A stretch of 64,000 nucleotides of DNA from Batillaria attramentaria (lineage: Eukaryota; Mollusca; Gastropoda; Batillariidae). The stretch spans positions 769,501 to 833,500 of the forward strand of contig JACVVK020000286.1 of the NCBI GenBank assembly GCA_018292915.2, in the 5' to 3' direction. Shown here piece after piece: positions 48,322-57,022 of the stretch. A model generated the notes under the pieces. It saw only the letters and a list, made by a program, of their open reading frames with translations, made no database searches and was not told the DNA's origin. Every line of letters begins with the position of its first letter. Position 1 is the first letter of the stretch. A program made the position numbers and the translations under genes.

Positions 48322-51219
48322 ACAAAACCAAAACCAAAAAGCACACACACCCACATGCACTCTGCAACAAACAGGAGCAACAACACATAGCAAGATAAAT
48401 CACATTCAATACCTTTAACTGTACAAAGTCCACTAATTACTTGATAATACAGTCTATATATCTCTATAGGTCTGAGAATGCCATCACACATGAACACACT
48501 ATGATTTTCAAGTGTTTACCTGGTACGTTGTAAACTGCATGTTGGACTGTCCTGAACAGACCCAAACATCACCAAACAGCACGTCAGATATTGAGATGGA
48601 GGCTCCATCGTCAGCCATCGCTGTGATGGTGAATGCTGCAGCACTGCTGATGGGGTCAAGTGAAACAGACCACACTCCCTCCCCCGCTGATGGACCTGGC
48701 TTTACATCTGCAGGATAAGCTTTGCTCAAACCAGAAACCTGAAAGCAAAAGGACCCTTTATCTGTAAGACAGAGTTTCGTATCTGTGGGAACTATGACTG
48801 GAAAAATGTTTTCGCTGAACCTAAGAGTATGGACATTTGTCCTGATTATTTATTGTCCTCACTGTGACTTAAAAACGATGTCCGCCTTTGCTAAGAAGTA
48901 ACTGGACATTTTTGAAAAATAATAAAAAAAATATTATGGGTATTTAAAGGATGCCCTCCCTCTTGCAGAAGGGGAGGGGGGGGGGCAGGAGGGGAGGGGA
49001 GGAATGTAAAGCTGGCAAGGGTCATCCCAATTAGCATTATTTGAGACTCTTAGTGAGTTGTGGCAGATCAGCTTAAACAGTATATGGGAGCATAACGGTC
49101 CATTTGACGTACTTTGACAATGATGCGATCTCCTACATCAGGATAGAAGCCCCAAATGACGGCCCTTTGGGGAGCTTGTTGTAGTACCATATGGTCACTG
49201 TAGTATGAGGCAAAGGCAAATCGGCCAGCCTTTTGTTTCTGGCCCCCTCCTACAGAGAATCTGTCAACTGATACAGAAAGCAGGTACATATAAATACACT
49301 TTCCTTCTGCCTGGGTGTATGTAGCAGAGCGTGTGTGTGTGTGTGTGTGTGGAGAGAGAGAGAGAGAGGATTAGAGCGCGAGACTGTGTTACACAGATTT
49401 GACCTGGATTTTATGTAGGAATTGTACACAATAATGTAAGTCATCATCATTAGCTTGCTTTACGTCCTATGGCTTAAGTCTGAAACCAAGCTGCAAATAA
49501 CCAGAGGCAGAGTTGTTTTCTTACAGGGTGTAATAATTTACACACTGGATAATATATTGTGTATAGTTGTTACATGTCAGACTTCACATAAAAGAAGTAT
49601 ATTCGTGTGACATATATACATCCTTAATTTGATAATTATCACAAATTGTCAAATAAAGTATTTGTTAGCATTTAGAGATAATTCATAGTTTCTTGTATAT
49701 CATTTACACATTTTGTATCTGTAGTATTGTCTGCCCTTGTGTCCAGGCAATAGTAACCACAACTTATTTGAGGCACATGTATTGCATGCATGAGCCCTGT
49801 TCACCTATTTTTGCTTGTCAGTACCATTAGCTATGCATTCAGTCACTTTTTCACTGACTGTCAACCTGCTCACATGCTGTCCAGATTTGGCTGAGATTTT
49901 CACCTTTATCACACTGATAAGGTACATGATATTTTTAATCTCTTCTGTTGCAATTATCTGGATGTATTGACAATTATTTTGTATTGTTTCCCACAATTGT
50001 AGATGGTATTTGTTTGTGAATTGTAATCAGTAGTGGGACAACAGTGCTGATTTTGGATGCTCAGTGTGAGGAAATATTTTGTCTTTAAATTATAATTACT
50101 ATAGTTATAGTTACTTTTGATAGTTCTCATGTTAGTTTTATTGCTGTTTCAGGGTGTGCAAACAGACAAGAGACAAATAAGGCAAAGAGACATATAATTG
50201 TATATAATAAAGAGCCCAGTGCCAACCAAACACGCTGCCTCGTCTTTCAGTGGTTGAGTGGTCAGAGAGAACCCCGGTGGTGTAGTGTGGTCACGGTCCT
50301 ACTAATTACCGAAAACATCGAAACGATCGAAAACAACCGAAAACAACTCTTAATACGGATAGAACGCGGTTCAAACATAGAAATTACAACACACAAACAT
50401 GATTAAAGGTGAAAAAAGTGGCCTTAAAAAAAGCTAAAAGGAAAAAAAGGTGATATTGCAGAAAATAACCAGTCCGGACCAGAGTCGCTTCCCTTGGGAG
50501 ACACGTTCATTTCGTCGTGTTCTCTTGGAGTGAATAAGTACTTTTTTCCTTTAAACTAGTTTAATGCCTCTTTTTTCACCTTTAATCATGTTTGTGTGTT
50601 GTTATTTCTATGTTTTAACTGCGTTCTACGCGTATTAAGACTTGTTTTCGGTCGTTTTCGGTTGTTTTCGGTAATTAGTAGGACCCGTGTGGTCATGTAT
50701 ACCCCAAAGCACTCACTCCCGTAACATGTATTTTTCTGTTCTGTTTACTGTGGATACAATGATGTCAAAATCATTTCTTAAATTTCCCATGTGATTCAGC
50801 CACTGTGACTTGTGATTTTAACACACATATATATATATTTCTACAGCTTCTACCAATAACACATAACACCAACCAAGACCGGAGGTTACAAGTACAAATT
50901 GACAGTAAAAATCAAAGACTGTATTTAAATTATCGAACATTACAAAAAGTACGGATATATCTGTTATCTGTGTTCATTCTGCGTTAATTCGCACTGTTTG
51001 TGTAACAGGTAATTAGCATGCTGCAGGTGGCCTATGAATATATATAACTGTTGCCTGATATGTATGTTGTGCATTGCTACACATATTCAGTCGCAACGGA
51101 GAAAAATTATCTGCTGTTATGTGTACCAACTCACAGTCATTCTGATGCATGCGCACAACATTCTGACCGATTGTCATCGGCAAGAGAAATATAAGTGCAG
51201 CAACAACGGAGAGTGCCAT
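43182..51219 (-). CDS. SIAE: Sialate O-acetylesterase, 10 coding exons
   Basis: SIAE is a secreted or lysosomal SGNH-type esterase that removes 9-O-acetyl groups from sialic acids. Exons: 51219-51168, 49267-49113, 48738-48520, 47305-47167, 46607-46418, 45962-45844, 45317-45184, 44730-44573, 43999-43813, 43484-43182. The sum is 1656 nt, 551 aa plus stop, in phase throughout. The catalytic Ser sits in VWVCSGQSNMQF (exon 3) and the Asp-His region in SIHPRDKQ (exon 8/9 join). IGLVDTTWGGTPVEAWSS and NAMVNPLLKMTIYGAIWYQ are family blocks. Exon 1 is assigned because its phase-1 donor restores a clean signal peptide joined to VDRFSVGGGQ. Intron 1 holds a foldback MITE. Confidence 0.94.
44131..44296 (+). 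repeat. tRNA-derived SINE family A, plus-strand copy
   Basis: It begins GGGGAGCCAGGGTGGCCGAA, followed by TGGTAGAGCGTTGGAG and GTGAGTTCGTATCCTGGC (A- and B-box-like). It ends AAAGGACGTTAAACTCC. It lies in the SIAE intron between exons 9 and 8. A minus-strand fragment of the same family is at about 44990-45050. Confidence 0.85.
46904..47068. repeat. Two-copy tandem duplication, period 86 bp
   Basis: AGGTTGAAAACTCTGGTCTC starts at 46904 and again at 46990. Both copies run through a CACACA stretch to ACACCCTTGGCA. They are nearly identical, in the SIAE intron between exons 5 and 4. Confidence 0.9.
47453..47958 (+). repeat. Long (~506 bp) tRNA-headed SINE with poly(A) and 16 bp target duplication
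   Basis: The head reads GTAGTGTAGTGGTTAGCAC and GAGTTCGAGTCCCAGCC, matching A and B boxes. A GC-rich body of about 400 bp without coding potential follows, then an A20 tail at about 47939-47958. AGAACATTTCCTACAA flanks it exactly (47437-47452 and 47959-47974). It is a recent insertion in the SIAE intron between exons 4 and 3. It is not a tRNA gene, because no folding acceptor stem is completed. Confidence 0.92.
50294..50686. mobile_element. Foldback MITE with ~150 bp TIRs and 9 bp target duplication
   Basis: The left arm starts CGGTCCTACTAATTACCG and the right arm ends CGGTAATTAGTAGGACCC. The arms pair for roughly 150 bp around a short core of about 85 bp, sharing strings such as CAAACATGATTAAAGGTG. 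GTGTGGTCA flanks both sides (50285-50293 and 50687-50695). The 9 bp duplication fits Mutator-superfamily insertion. There is no ORF. It lies in SIAE intron 1. Confidence 0.88.
51168..51219 (-). other. SIAE: SIAE exon 1: start codon and signal peptide
   Basis: The exon encodes MALSVVAALIFLLPMTI and ends in phase 1 at TCG/GTCAGA. Joined to the acceptor at 49267/49268 (TATCAG/TTGACAG) it gives MTIVDRFSVGGG. The start context is GCGATGG. The hydrophobic core suits a cleavable signal peptide, expected for this lysosomal or secreted enzyme. Only 37 bp separate the start codon from the terminal repeat of a mobile unit at 51257. Confidence 0.8.
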
Positions 51220-51256
51220 CGCGTCGTCCTCCTCCTCGCTGAGATCGTCATGTGAC

Positions 51257-51716
51257 GGACACAGGTGCCCAATAAAATTGCGCAAAAAGTGGGTTGTAGG
51301 AACCTGTTTTGCATACAGTATTGAAATTTCGCTTTTGAAATTTTTTTTTGGAGAGTGGAATTGAGTGAAGGGTTTTTCATTGTTATGGGTGGAAAGGTGC
51401 ATGTTTGGTGTATTTTTAGGTGAGAGAATGAGAATGGTGGCAGCCTCGTTGTCGACTTGTTGACATGTAAACAACATGTGCAGTTATGTCCCTTGGACTG
51501 CTGTCTGCTGTGAGCTGTGAGGGGGTGGGCAGTGGAGAGTGATGCTATCTTGGAAATGAATTGGGAAAGGTGCCCTTTTTTTTGCTTTTTTGGGTTCATC
51601 TGGTGTCAGTGTAAGGGCTGGAGTGGGAATTTGGCCTGTCTTTTGTGAAATCTGTGATGCAGACCGCTACGTGTTTGTAGATCAAACAGTGCGTAAATCA
51701 ATAGGCGTCTGTGTCC
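51257..51716. repeat. Terminal direct repeat R1
   Basis: 460 bp, apparently identical to 55299-55758, with imperfect inverted ends (GGACACAGGTGCCC against the complement GGACACAGACGCCT). It lies 37 bp upstream of the SIAE start codon and may provide its 5'UTR or promoter. Confidence 0.9.
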
Positions 51717-51957
51717 TGATCACCATGACCACAGTCTACATGTATTTTCTGCTGTGAAAAGCTACCGAAACGGTAAGTGTGTAATTTCTTTCATCATCCC
51801 ATCTTCATGATTTGCAGAGCACATTGGCATGGAATTGGCTTGGTTTGGGGGGTGTTCAGGTCATTTATTTGACGAAAATGCTGCAAACTGCATTTTTTTA
51901 GATGTGAAATTTTTCCTGAAGTTTTTTTCCAAGCTGTCTTTTGGACAGACAATCAAA

Positions 51958-52344
51958 ATGGCAGGTCAGACAGTAGAGCAGTACTTGCGGCAAAAGATAA
52001 CAGAGAATCCAGGCGCTGTACTAGCTGCAAACGGGCAGTGTTTTTTGTTTCGTGGGCCACCCAACCTTCATGGCTACTGCCGAATAAATTACAGAGACCC
52101 CTTAAGTGGCCAGGTAAAAACAGTGACAGCCCACAGGGCTGCCTGGATCGCTTATTTTGGTGTAAACAGTGTTGGTCCAGCGTTAGAAGTGAGCCATAGG
52201 TGCCACAACAAAACCTGTGTACGAATAGATCACCTGAGCCTTGAACCAAGCCAAGTCAATCATGACAGGAGGCATTGTGTGGAGTGTCATGTTTGTTTTG
52301 GACATGGGCACTACCCACAATGTCTCCTGGACCTGAAACTTTAA
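51958..52344 (+). CDS. His-Cys-box (I-PpoI-like, His-Me finger) endonuclease
   Basis: A 128-residue ORF starting MAGQTVEQYLRQKI. ATG 51958 is chosen for its AAAATGG context and because homology-like content begins there; the frame is open further upstream. Residues about 75-120 read EVSHRCHNKTCVRIDHLSLE, then NHDRRHCVECHVC and a CxxGH-type tail. This is the zinc-binding His-Cys box of I-PpoI-type homing endonucleases, with H-x-CHN-x2-C-x4-HL, a downstream Asn and clustered Cys. The expected activity is a metal-dependent double-strand cut. The length is close to that of I-PpoI (163 aa). It is intact, and a good donor (CAG/GTGAGT) follows the stop codon. It sits inside the terminal-repeat unit, convergent with the transposase. 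The DNA target is unknown. Confidence 0.75.
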   Translation: MAGQTVEQYLRQKITENPGAVLAANGQCFLFRGPPNLHGYCRINYRDPLSGQVKTVTAHRAAWIAYFGVNSVGPALEVSHRCHNKTCVRIDHLSLEPSQVNHDRRHCVECHVCFGHGHYPQCLLDLKL

Positions 52345-52619
52345 ACAGGTGAGTAAGTACTAGTCTCTCCACCCCCCCCCCCCACCCCCCACCCCTTTTT
52401 TTTTTTTTTTTTTTCCTTCCTGCTTTTTTTTCTGTTTTTTTTTCCTCCACCCTAGCACTAGCCCTAATCCTAGCCCTAACCATAGCCTAGCCTTAGCCCT
52501 AACTCTTAGCCCTAGCCCTAACCCTAACCTGTACATGCTAACCCTAACCTGCAAATGCTAACCCTAACCTTAACTTGCATGCTCTTATAGGCAAGCATAA
52601 TAGCATGCCATGCACTCAC
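52345..52619. repeat. Low-complexity spacer with telomere-like CCCTAA-type repeats
   Basis: A C/T-rich stretch (52370-52455) is followed at about 52452-52575 by degenerate copies of CCCTAA/CCCTAG, some as clean as ACCCTAACC, alternating with CATGCTAACCCTAACC. It separates the 3' ends of the two convergent ORFs. CCCTAA is the complement of the animal telomere motif TTAGGG. Confidence 0.8.
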
Positions 52620-54543
52620 TCACCTAGATGAAGGATAGGCATGGTCGTGTCTTGGTAAGTCGAGCTGGTGTTTCAAGTAGCCTGACTTGATGAGATGTCT
52701 GTGTTTCTTTGCACTGCGTTGTTGTCTTCTTCTTGCTTTGACGCTGACGTCTTTGTTGTAGGCTTTCTGGTACTGATCTTGGGACTGCAACCGGGCGAGG
52801 AAGCTTCGGGTGCCAGAGCTGACGGGAGTGCGCAGGTGTGCAGCCTTCATCTCCACGGCTTTCCCAGGACCGTTGTTGATGCGCAGTGCTGAAGTGTGCA
52901 GTCTAGGACCCACTTGCCTACTGAAGTTAATGTTCTTTGGTAAGCTCACTCTCACTGATCTGTTGAACGCCTCGTTTTTCTGTGTGTCAGTCTTTAGGAA
53001 CAGTTTTTCAACAGCTCGCTCACCTAACTTCATGTCTAGCACAGTCTTCATAACACACCGGTCACTGCTGCTCACATTCAAAGAGTGAATGCCTGACACT
53101 GAAAGGTCGTAGGACTTCTCCCACCAGCTCTTGCCATCTGAACCGTGACATGTGCCCCCACTGAAGTTTTTGCAGTCACTGCAATCACCTGCGTAACAGT
53201 TCAGGACAGTTTCTACCACTTTGGGCAACACCTTCTTCATTTTGCTGGCCTCCCCCTGACACTCCCGATGCACATGGTCAAAGATGCATTGACTCCTGTT
53301 CTTTAGGTCCGCGGCGAGGATGATCTGTGCTTTCCTTTTGTCGGCCTGGGTGGTGTGATGGGGGAACAGACTGCTGCTGAGCTGTGCTTTGTGTCCCACT
53401 GAAAACTGTGTCTGCCCCAAGTGCCGTGGATCAGCCAGGCGAGGCACTGTCCAGTTTGGTTGAACTAGCTTCATGGCCTCTTCAAAACCCTCTACAGTAC
53501 GTGCGTCCCCATCTGAAGTTGCGTAGTCAACGAGGATGTCCTGGTCGACAGCAAGTTGTCTGCCCAGTTCTCTGCCTAAGCGTCTCTCACACAAGGCGTC
53601 ACTCTCGGGATGGTTTGCCGCACAATCAAAGTGGGCGTTTGCAGTCCCACATTCCACCTCGAATCCTTTATTGCGCAGAAAAGCCCCCCTCCAACACAGC
53701 TGGTTCTGCACAGCCACACCCACAATGTATTTATTCGTACTGTCTGTCTCGATCGCAGTTGCAATTGCCTGTGAGGCTGCTTGGCCAGGTTTCTTGTTGT
53801 TGAATCTGGTAACAGAGTTGTAGCAGGCATCCATTGAAACATTTTTCAGTTTTCGCTTACGACCTGCTACCTCTTTCGCCTTTTTCTGCATGTCCTTTTT
53901 GCTGAGTTCCTCAATCTCCCCTCCCACTTTTCTTGCAAGTTTATTGATACTAGTGCGGGCTGGCGGAACAATGTCCATTGACGCCAAGAGCATCTGCAGT
54001 CCTTTCGCCCCTATTGCCGTTTCCATCATGCCCGCACAAAGGGCCACATTGGTCACTGCAGCTTTTCTCCCTCTCTTTGCGGTGTCTCTCTCATCATAAA
54101 GTGCATGAAATGGTGTCACAAAGTCACAGTTTGCACATTTCAGTTTCTGTTGCACCACCAGGCCTATTTTCCTCTCGTCACCTACGTCAAAGTGGGGGCG
54201 AGCACACGTACCTAACTCGATATGGCCTTGATAGGCCGAATTCCACATGTTTGCATTTTTTTTCAATGTGTATCACTCTCATGGAACCCAATTTCCCTGT
54301 TACAGGGTTCTCTTGAGTTCCTGTCTTGGATTTGGAGCGCAGATCATAGGGCTGACCACTGCTGTCTGGTGACACCACACCCACACCTGCTGTGACATCT
54401 TGCACGTGACTGGTAGATGGCTGCCCAGGTTGGTCGTCGTTGCTGTAGTCTGGTACTTGAGTGGCTGCTGTTGTCTTCAGGCGGTTTCTCCACAGCTGAT
54501 GACCAGGTTTAAATAAGTTCTGGAGGTGGCGTTTACCTGGCAT
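52620..54543 (-). pseudogene. Mutator-like DDE transposase split by a +1 frameshift at an A8 run
   Basis: The N-terminal frame (54543 to about 54255) starts MPGKRHLQNLFKPGHQLWRN. The 548-codon main frame runs 54266-52620. They overlap at an A8 homopolymer near 54256-54263; one A fewer would fuse them into a protein of about 640 aa. Visible in the main frame: a CANC zinc-knuckle, the first acid in NVSMDACYNS, the second in ATSDGDARTVEG, an LADPRHLGQTQF block, a Cys cluster (CYAGDCSDCKNF), the Glu in TQKNEAFNRSVRVSLPKN and a basic tail. The layout matches the mollusc/cnidarian Mutator-like transposase family (DDE with an NEA(F/L)N block). The frameshift may be a real lesion, an assembly homopolymer error or programmed slippage. 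A donor-like AG/GTGAGT overlaps the stop. Confidence 0.75.
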
Positions 54544-55298
54544 GTTGGAATATTGCAGGTAAATGCACAGGTACGCGTACAGGTAAACACACTAAAATAT
54601 CCCTTGCATGCAACAAATACAGATGCTGTTGCTAGCTTCAGCTTTGCTGTGAATGCTCTGGTACAGGCAACACTGATTATCAAGAAAAGTGAGCTCTTTA
54701 GGCTGTGATGCCAGACTAAATTAACCCACCCCATGTAGGTATTATTTACATGCTGTCAGACCCATTGTCCCCCCTTGCCTATGTGTAGTCCACACCCCGG
54801 CTGCTTGGCATCTGATATCTAGCTGATAAGCACGTTATTGTTTCCTACAGACACTCAGCTATTTTGCATTGACAGCTTGTTGAGTTTCACTCTTTTCCTT
54901 TTTCTTCCTGGCTTGATTGAATGCAAGGGGAATCCCAAAAACAGTGTCAGTTTGGGGGTGGGGTAGAACTTAAAATCAAGAAAAAATGAAAACAGTAACA
55001 AAACTCACTTAAACATCCATTTTTGTGTTTATTACATGTATATGCATGTGCTCATAAAAAATCATCTTGATTGGTTTTTATTTCACACACTTGACAATGC
55101 AAAACATTTGTATATGTTTCAGTTCAGTGCTGCCTGATGTGGCCCAGTCACTGCCAAACAGGTACTTGCACACAAGACAAGCTGACTGTCTTGTATGGTG
55201 GCCTATATAGCTGTAACTTGCTAGGTCAACTCGCAGAACATTTCTCTACATGAATATAGCCATTTTATTTCAAACAAATACATTTTTGATGCTGATCA

Positions 55299-55758
55299 GG
55301 ACACAGGTGCCCAATAAAATTGCGCAAAAAGTGGGTTGTAGGAACCTGTTTTGCATACAGTATTGAAATTTCGCTTTTGAAATTTTTTTTTGGAGAGTGG
55401 AATTGAGTGAAGGGTTTTTCATTGTTATGGGTGGAAAGGTGCATGTTTGGTGTATTTTTAGGTGAGAGAATGAGAATGGTGGCAGCCTCGTTGTCGACTT
55501 GTTGACATGTAAACAACATGTGCAGTTATGTCCCTTGGACTGCTGTCTGCTGTGAGCTGTGAGGGGGTGGGCAGTGGAGAGTGATGCTATCTTGGAAATG
55601 AATTGGGAAAGGTGCCCTTTTTTTTGCTTTTTTGGGTTCATCTGGTGTCAGTGTAAGGGCTGGAGTGGGAATTTGGCCTGTCTTTTGTGAAATCTGTGAT
55701 GCAGACCGCTACGTGTTTGTAGATCAAACAGTGCGTAAATCAATAGGCGTCTGTGTCC
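55299..55758. repeat. Terminal direct repeat R2
   Basis: Second copy of the 460 bp repeat, preceded by TGATCA and followed by TGAC. No differences from R1 were found on reading through, implying very recent insertion or gene conversion. Confidence 0.9.
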
Positions 55759-57022
55759 TGACGCCCCCCTTTGGAGTTACGTCCCTTGATGCACGGATGT
55801 CCTCTGCAACAAGAATAATGCCTGGCACAAAATCCGAGTATGTGCATGACGTATGAACAGAAAGTCTGCTTGCGAAGAAATTAGCAGGTTGAAAGTAAGA
55901 TTACGGAAACTAACTGAACACTTTACGTATTCATAGTGATAAATGTCATCAGTCTTTGCCGGACTCAGGAGGTAAGACACCGACCAAAATCACTACCTCA
56001 AAGACTGATGATTTTCACAATCGACAATGTCTGCAAATTTATTTCAGTACAGTGAGAAATCAGGTGGTTCGATTCTTACAAAGAAAGTACTGTGATTAGA
56101 TAGCATTAAGTATTCAGGGGATCTTGTTACATATGGAAATGCTGAAACACCACTGCAAACACTACATAGGTAAGGATGTGGACAAAAACCACACACGAAA
56201 CAAGGTAGTGAAAGCAGAGATCTGAAACATGTTTGATCTGGTATGAAATAAAAATACGTACTAAACACAGCCTCGACTGAACCTCTACCCCAAAACCTCA
56301 TTCTTATAGTTATAACTCTAGACCTCATTTGGCCTAAATCACTAACCCTAACCTCATTCAAATTAGGCTACTAACCATAAACTTAGTTACTAACCCTATA
56401 TCTCAGCCAGGAGCTGGTGTTTCCGGTAGTGTTCTGTCGTGTAGTAGGAGCCGAAGGCCGGGGCACCAGGTAAAGTAAGCCTAATTAGCTGTGATATACC
56501 ATCGTCCAGTCGCTGGCGCTTAGATCAGCACAAAGAAAGATGGGGAAAGAAACCTATCTAAGTTCACGAACAGGGAAGTACGATATTTATGCATTAAGCA
56601 GTAATGTATTTATATTTCAAATTTATCATTCAAAGGTTTATCAACCACAAACAGTTACTTTCGTGTCGTGGTCAGCACTGATACCGGCGGTGCTCAGTGA
56701 ACTTACAACACATTGTAGAATAGTAGATTCTTCAAAAATAAACGTAACTCTACAGTTTTGTCAGGTTTAGATCACCCCGTTAGTATATCCCGGGCCGCAG
56801 TTTAGTTTATTCGCCTTCGTAGAGATACACACAAAAGTCCCCCAGTTCCTGGAGTTTCGAAAGTAGGCTAGCCGAGACCCTAAACCGAGACCCATTCAGT
56901 GCGCAGTCTCAAACAACTTAGCAACATTGGCTAAACAACATGGCGGCGGAGTAACACCTTGGAGATCTTCGCATCAAATGATATTTCTATCAGTGTGATG
57001 CTAAAAAGTACAGAGAATCACA
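55759..57022. promoter_or_regulatory. SPAG17 5' flank
   Basis: The spacer between the mobile unit and the SPAG17 start codon shows no coding region. Part of it reads as an AT-rich leader, with a CCTAACC-like stretch near 56280-56405 (ACTAACCCTAACC, then ACTAACCCTATATC). The SPAG17 promoter should lie in the last few hundred bases; no TATA box was identified. Confidence 0.4.

Larger units (their letters stand above)
51257..55758. mobile_element. 4.5 kb unit with identical 460 bp terminal direct repeats, His-Cys-box nuclease and Mutator-like transposase
   Basis: Two copies of a 460 bp sequence (51257-51716 and 55299-55758) appear identical by eye. Each begins GGACACAG and ends CTGTGTCC. The whole unit is flanked by TGAC (51253-51256 and 55759-55762). 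The individual repeats are not flanked by matching 4-mers on both sides, so the unit moved as one. Between them are a plus-strand nuclease ORF and a convergent minus-strand DDE transposase gene with a frameshift. There is no reverse transcriptase. TGATCA sits at both inner edges. It occupies the SIAE/SPAG17 divergent spacer. Confidence 0.75.

Noticed and set aside
51013..51477. A single 154-residue protein on the minus strand at the SIAE start
   Set aside because: Only its middle (MALSVVAALIFLLPMTI) makes sense, as the SIAE signal peptide. The upstream part lies in the mobile repeat and also occurs at R2.
51829..51957. N-terminal extension of the nuclease ORF to the ATG at 51829
   Set aside because: The extension is Phe-rich with poor start context. 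The ATG at 51958 has a good context and begins the plausible domain.
51257..55758. A classical LTR retrotransposon
   Set aside because: The direct repeats do not have TG..CA ends, and no gag, protease, reverse transcriptase or integrase is visible. No primer-binding site or polypurine tract was recognised.
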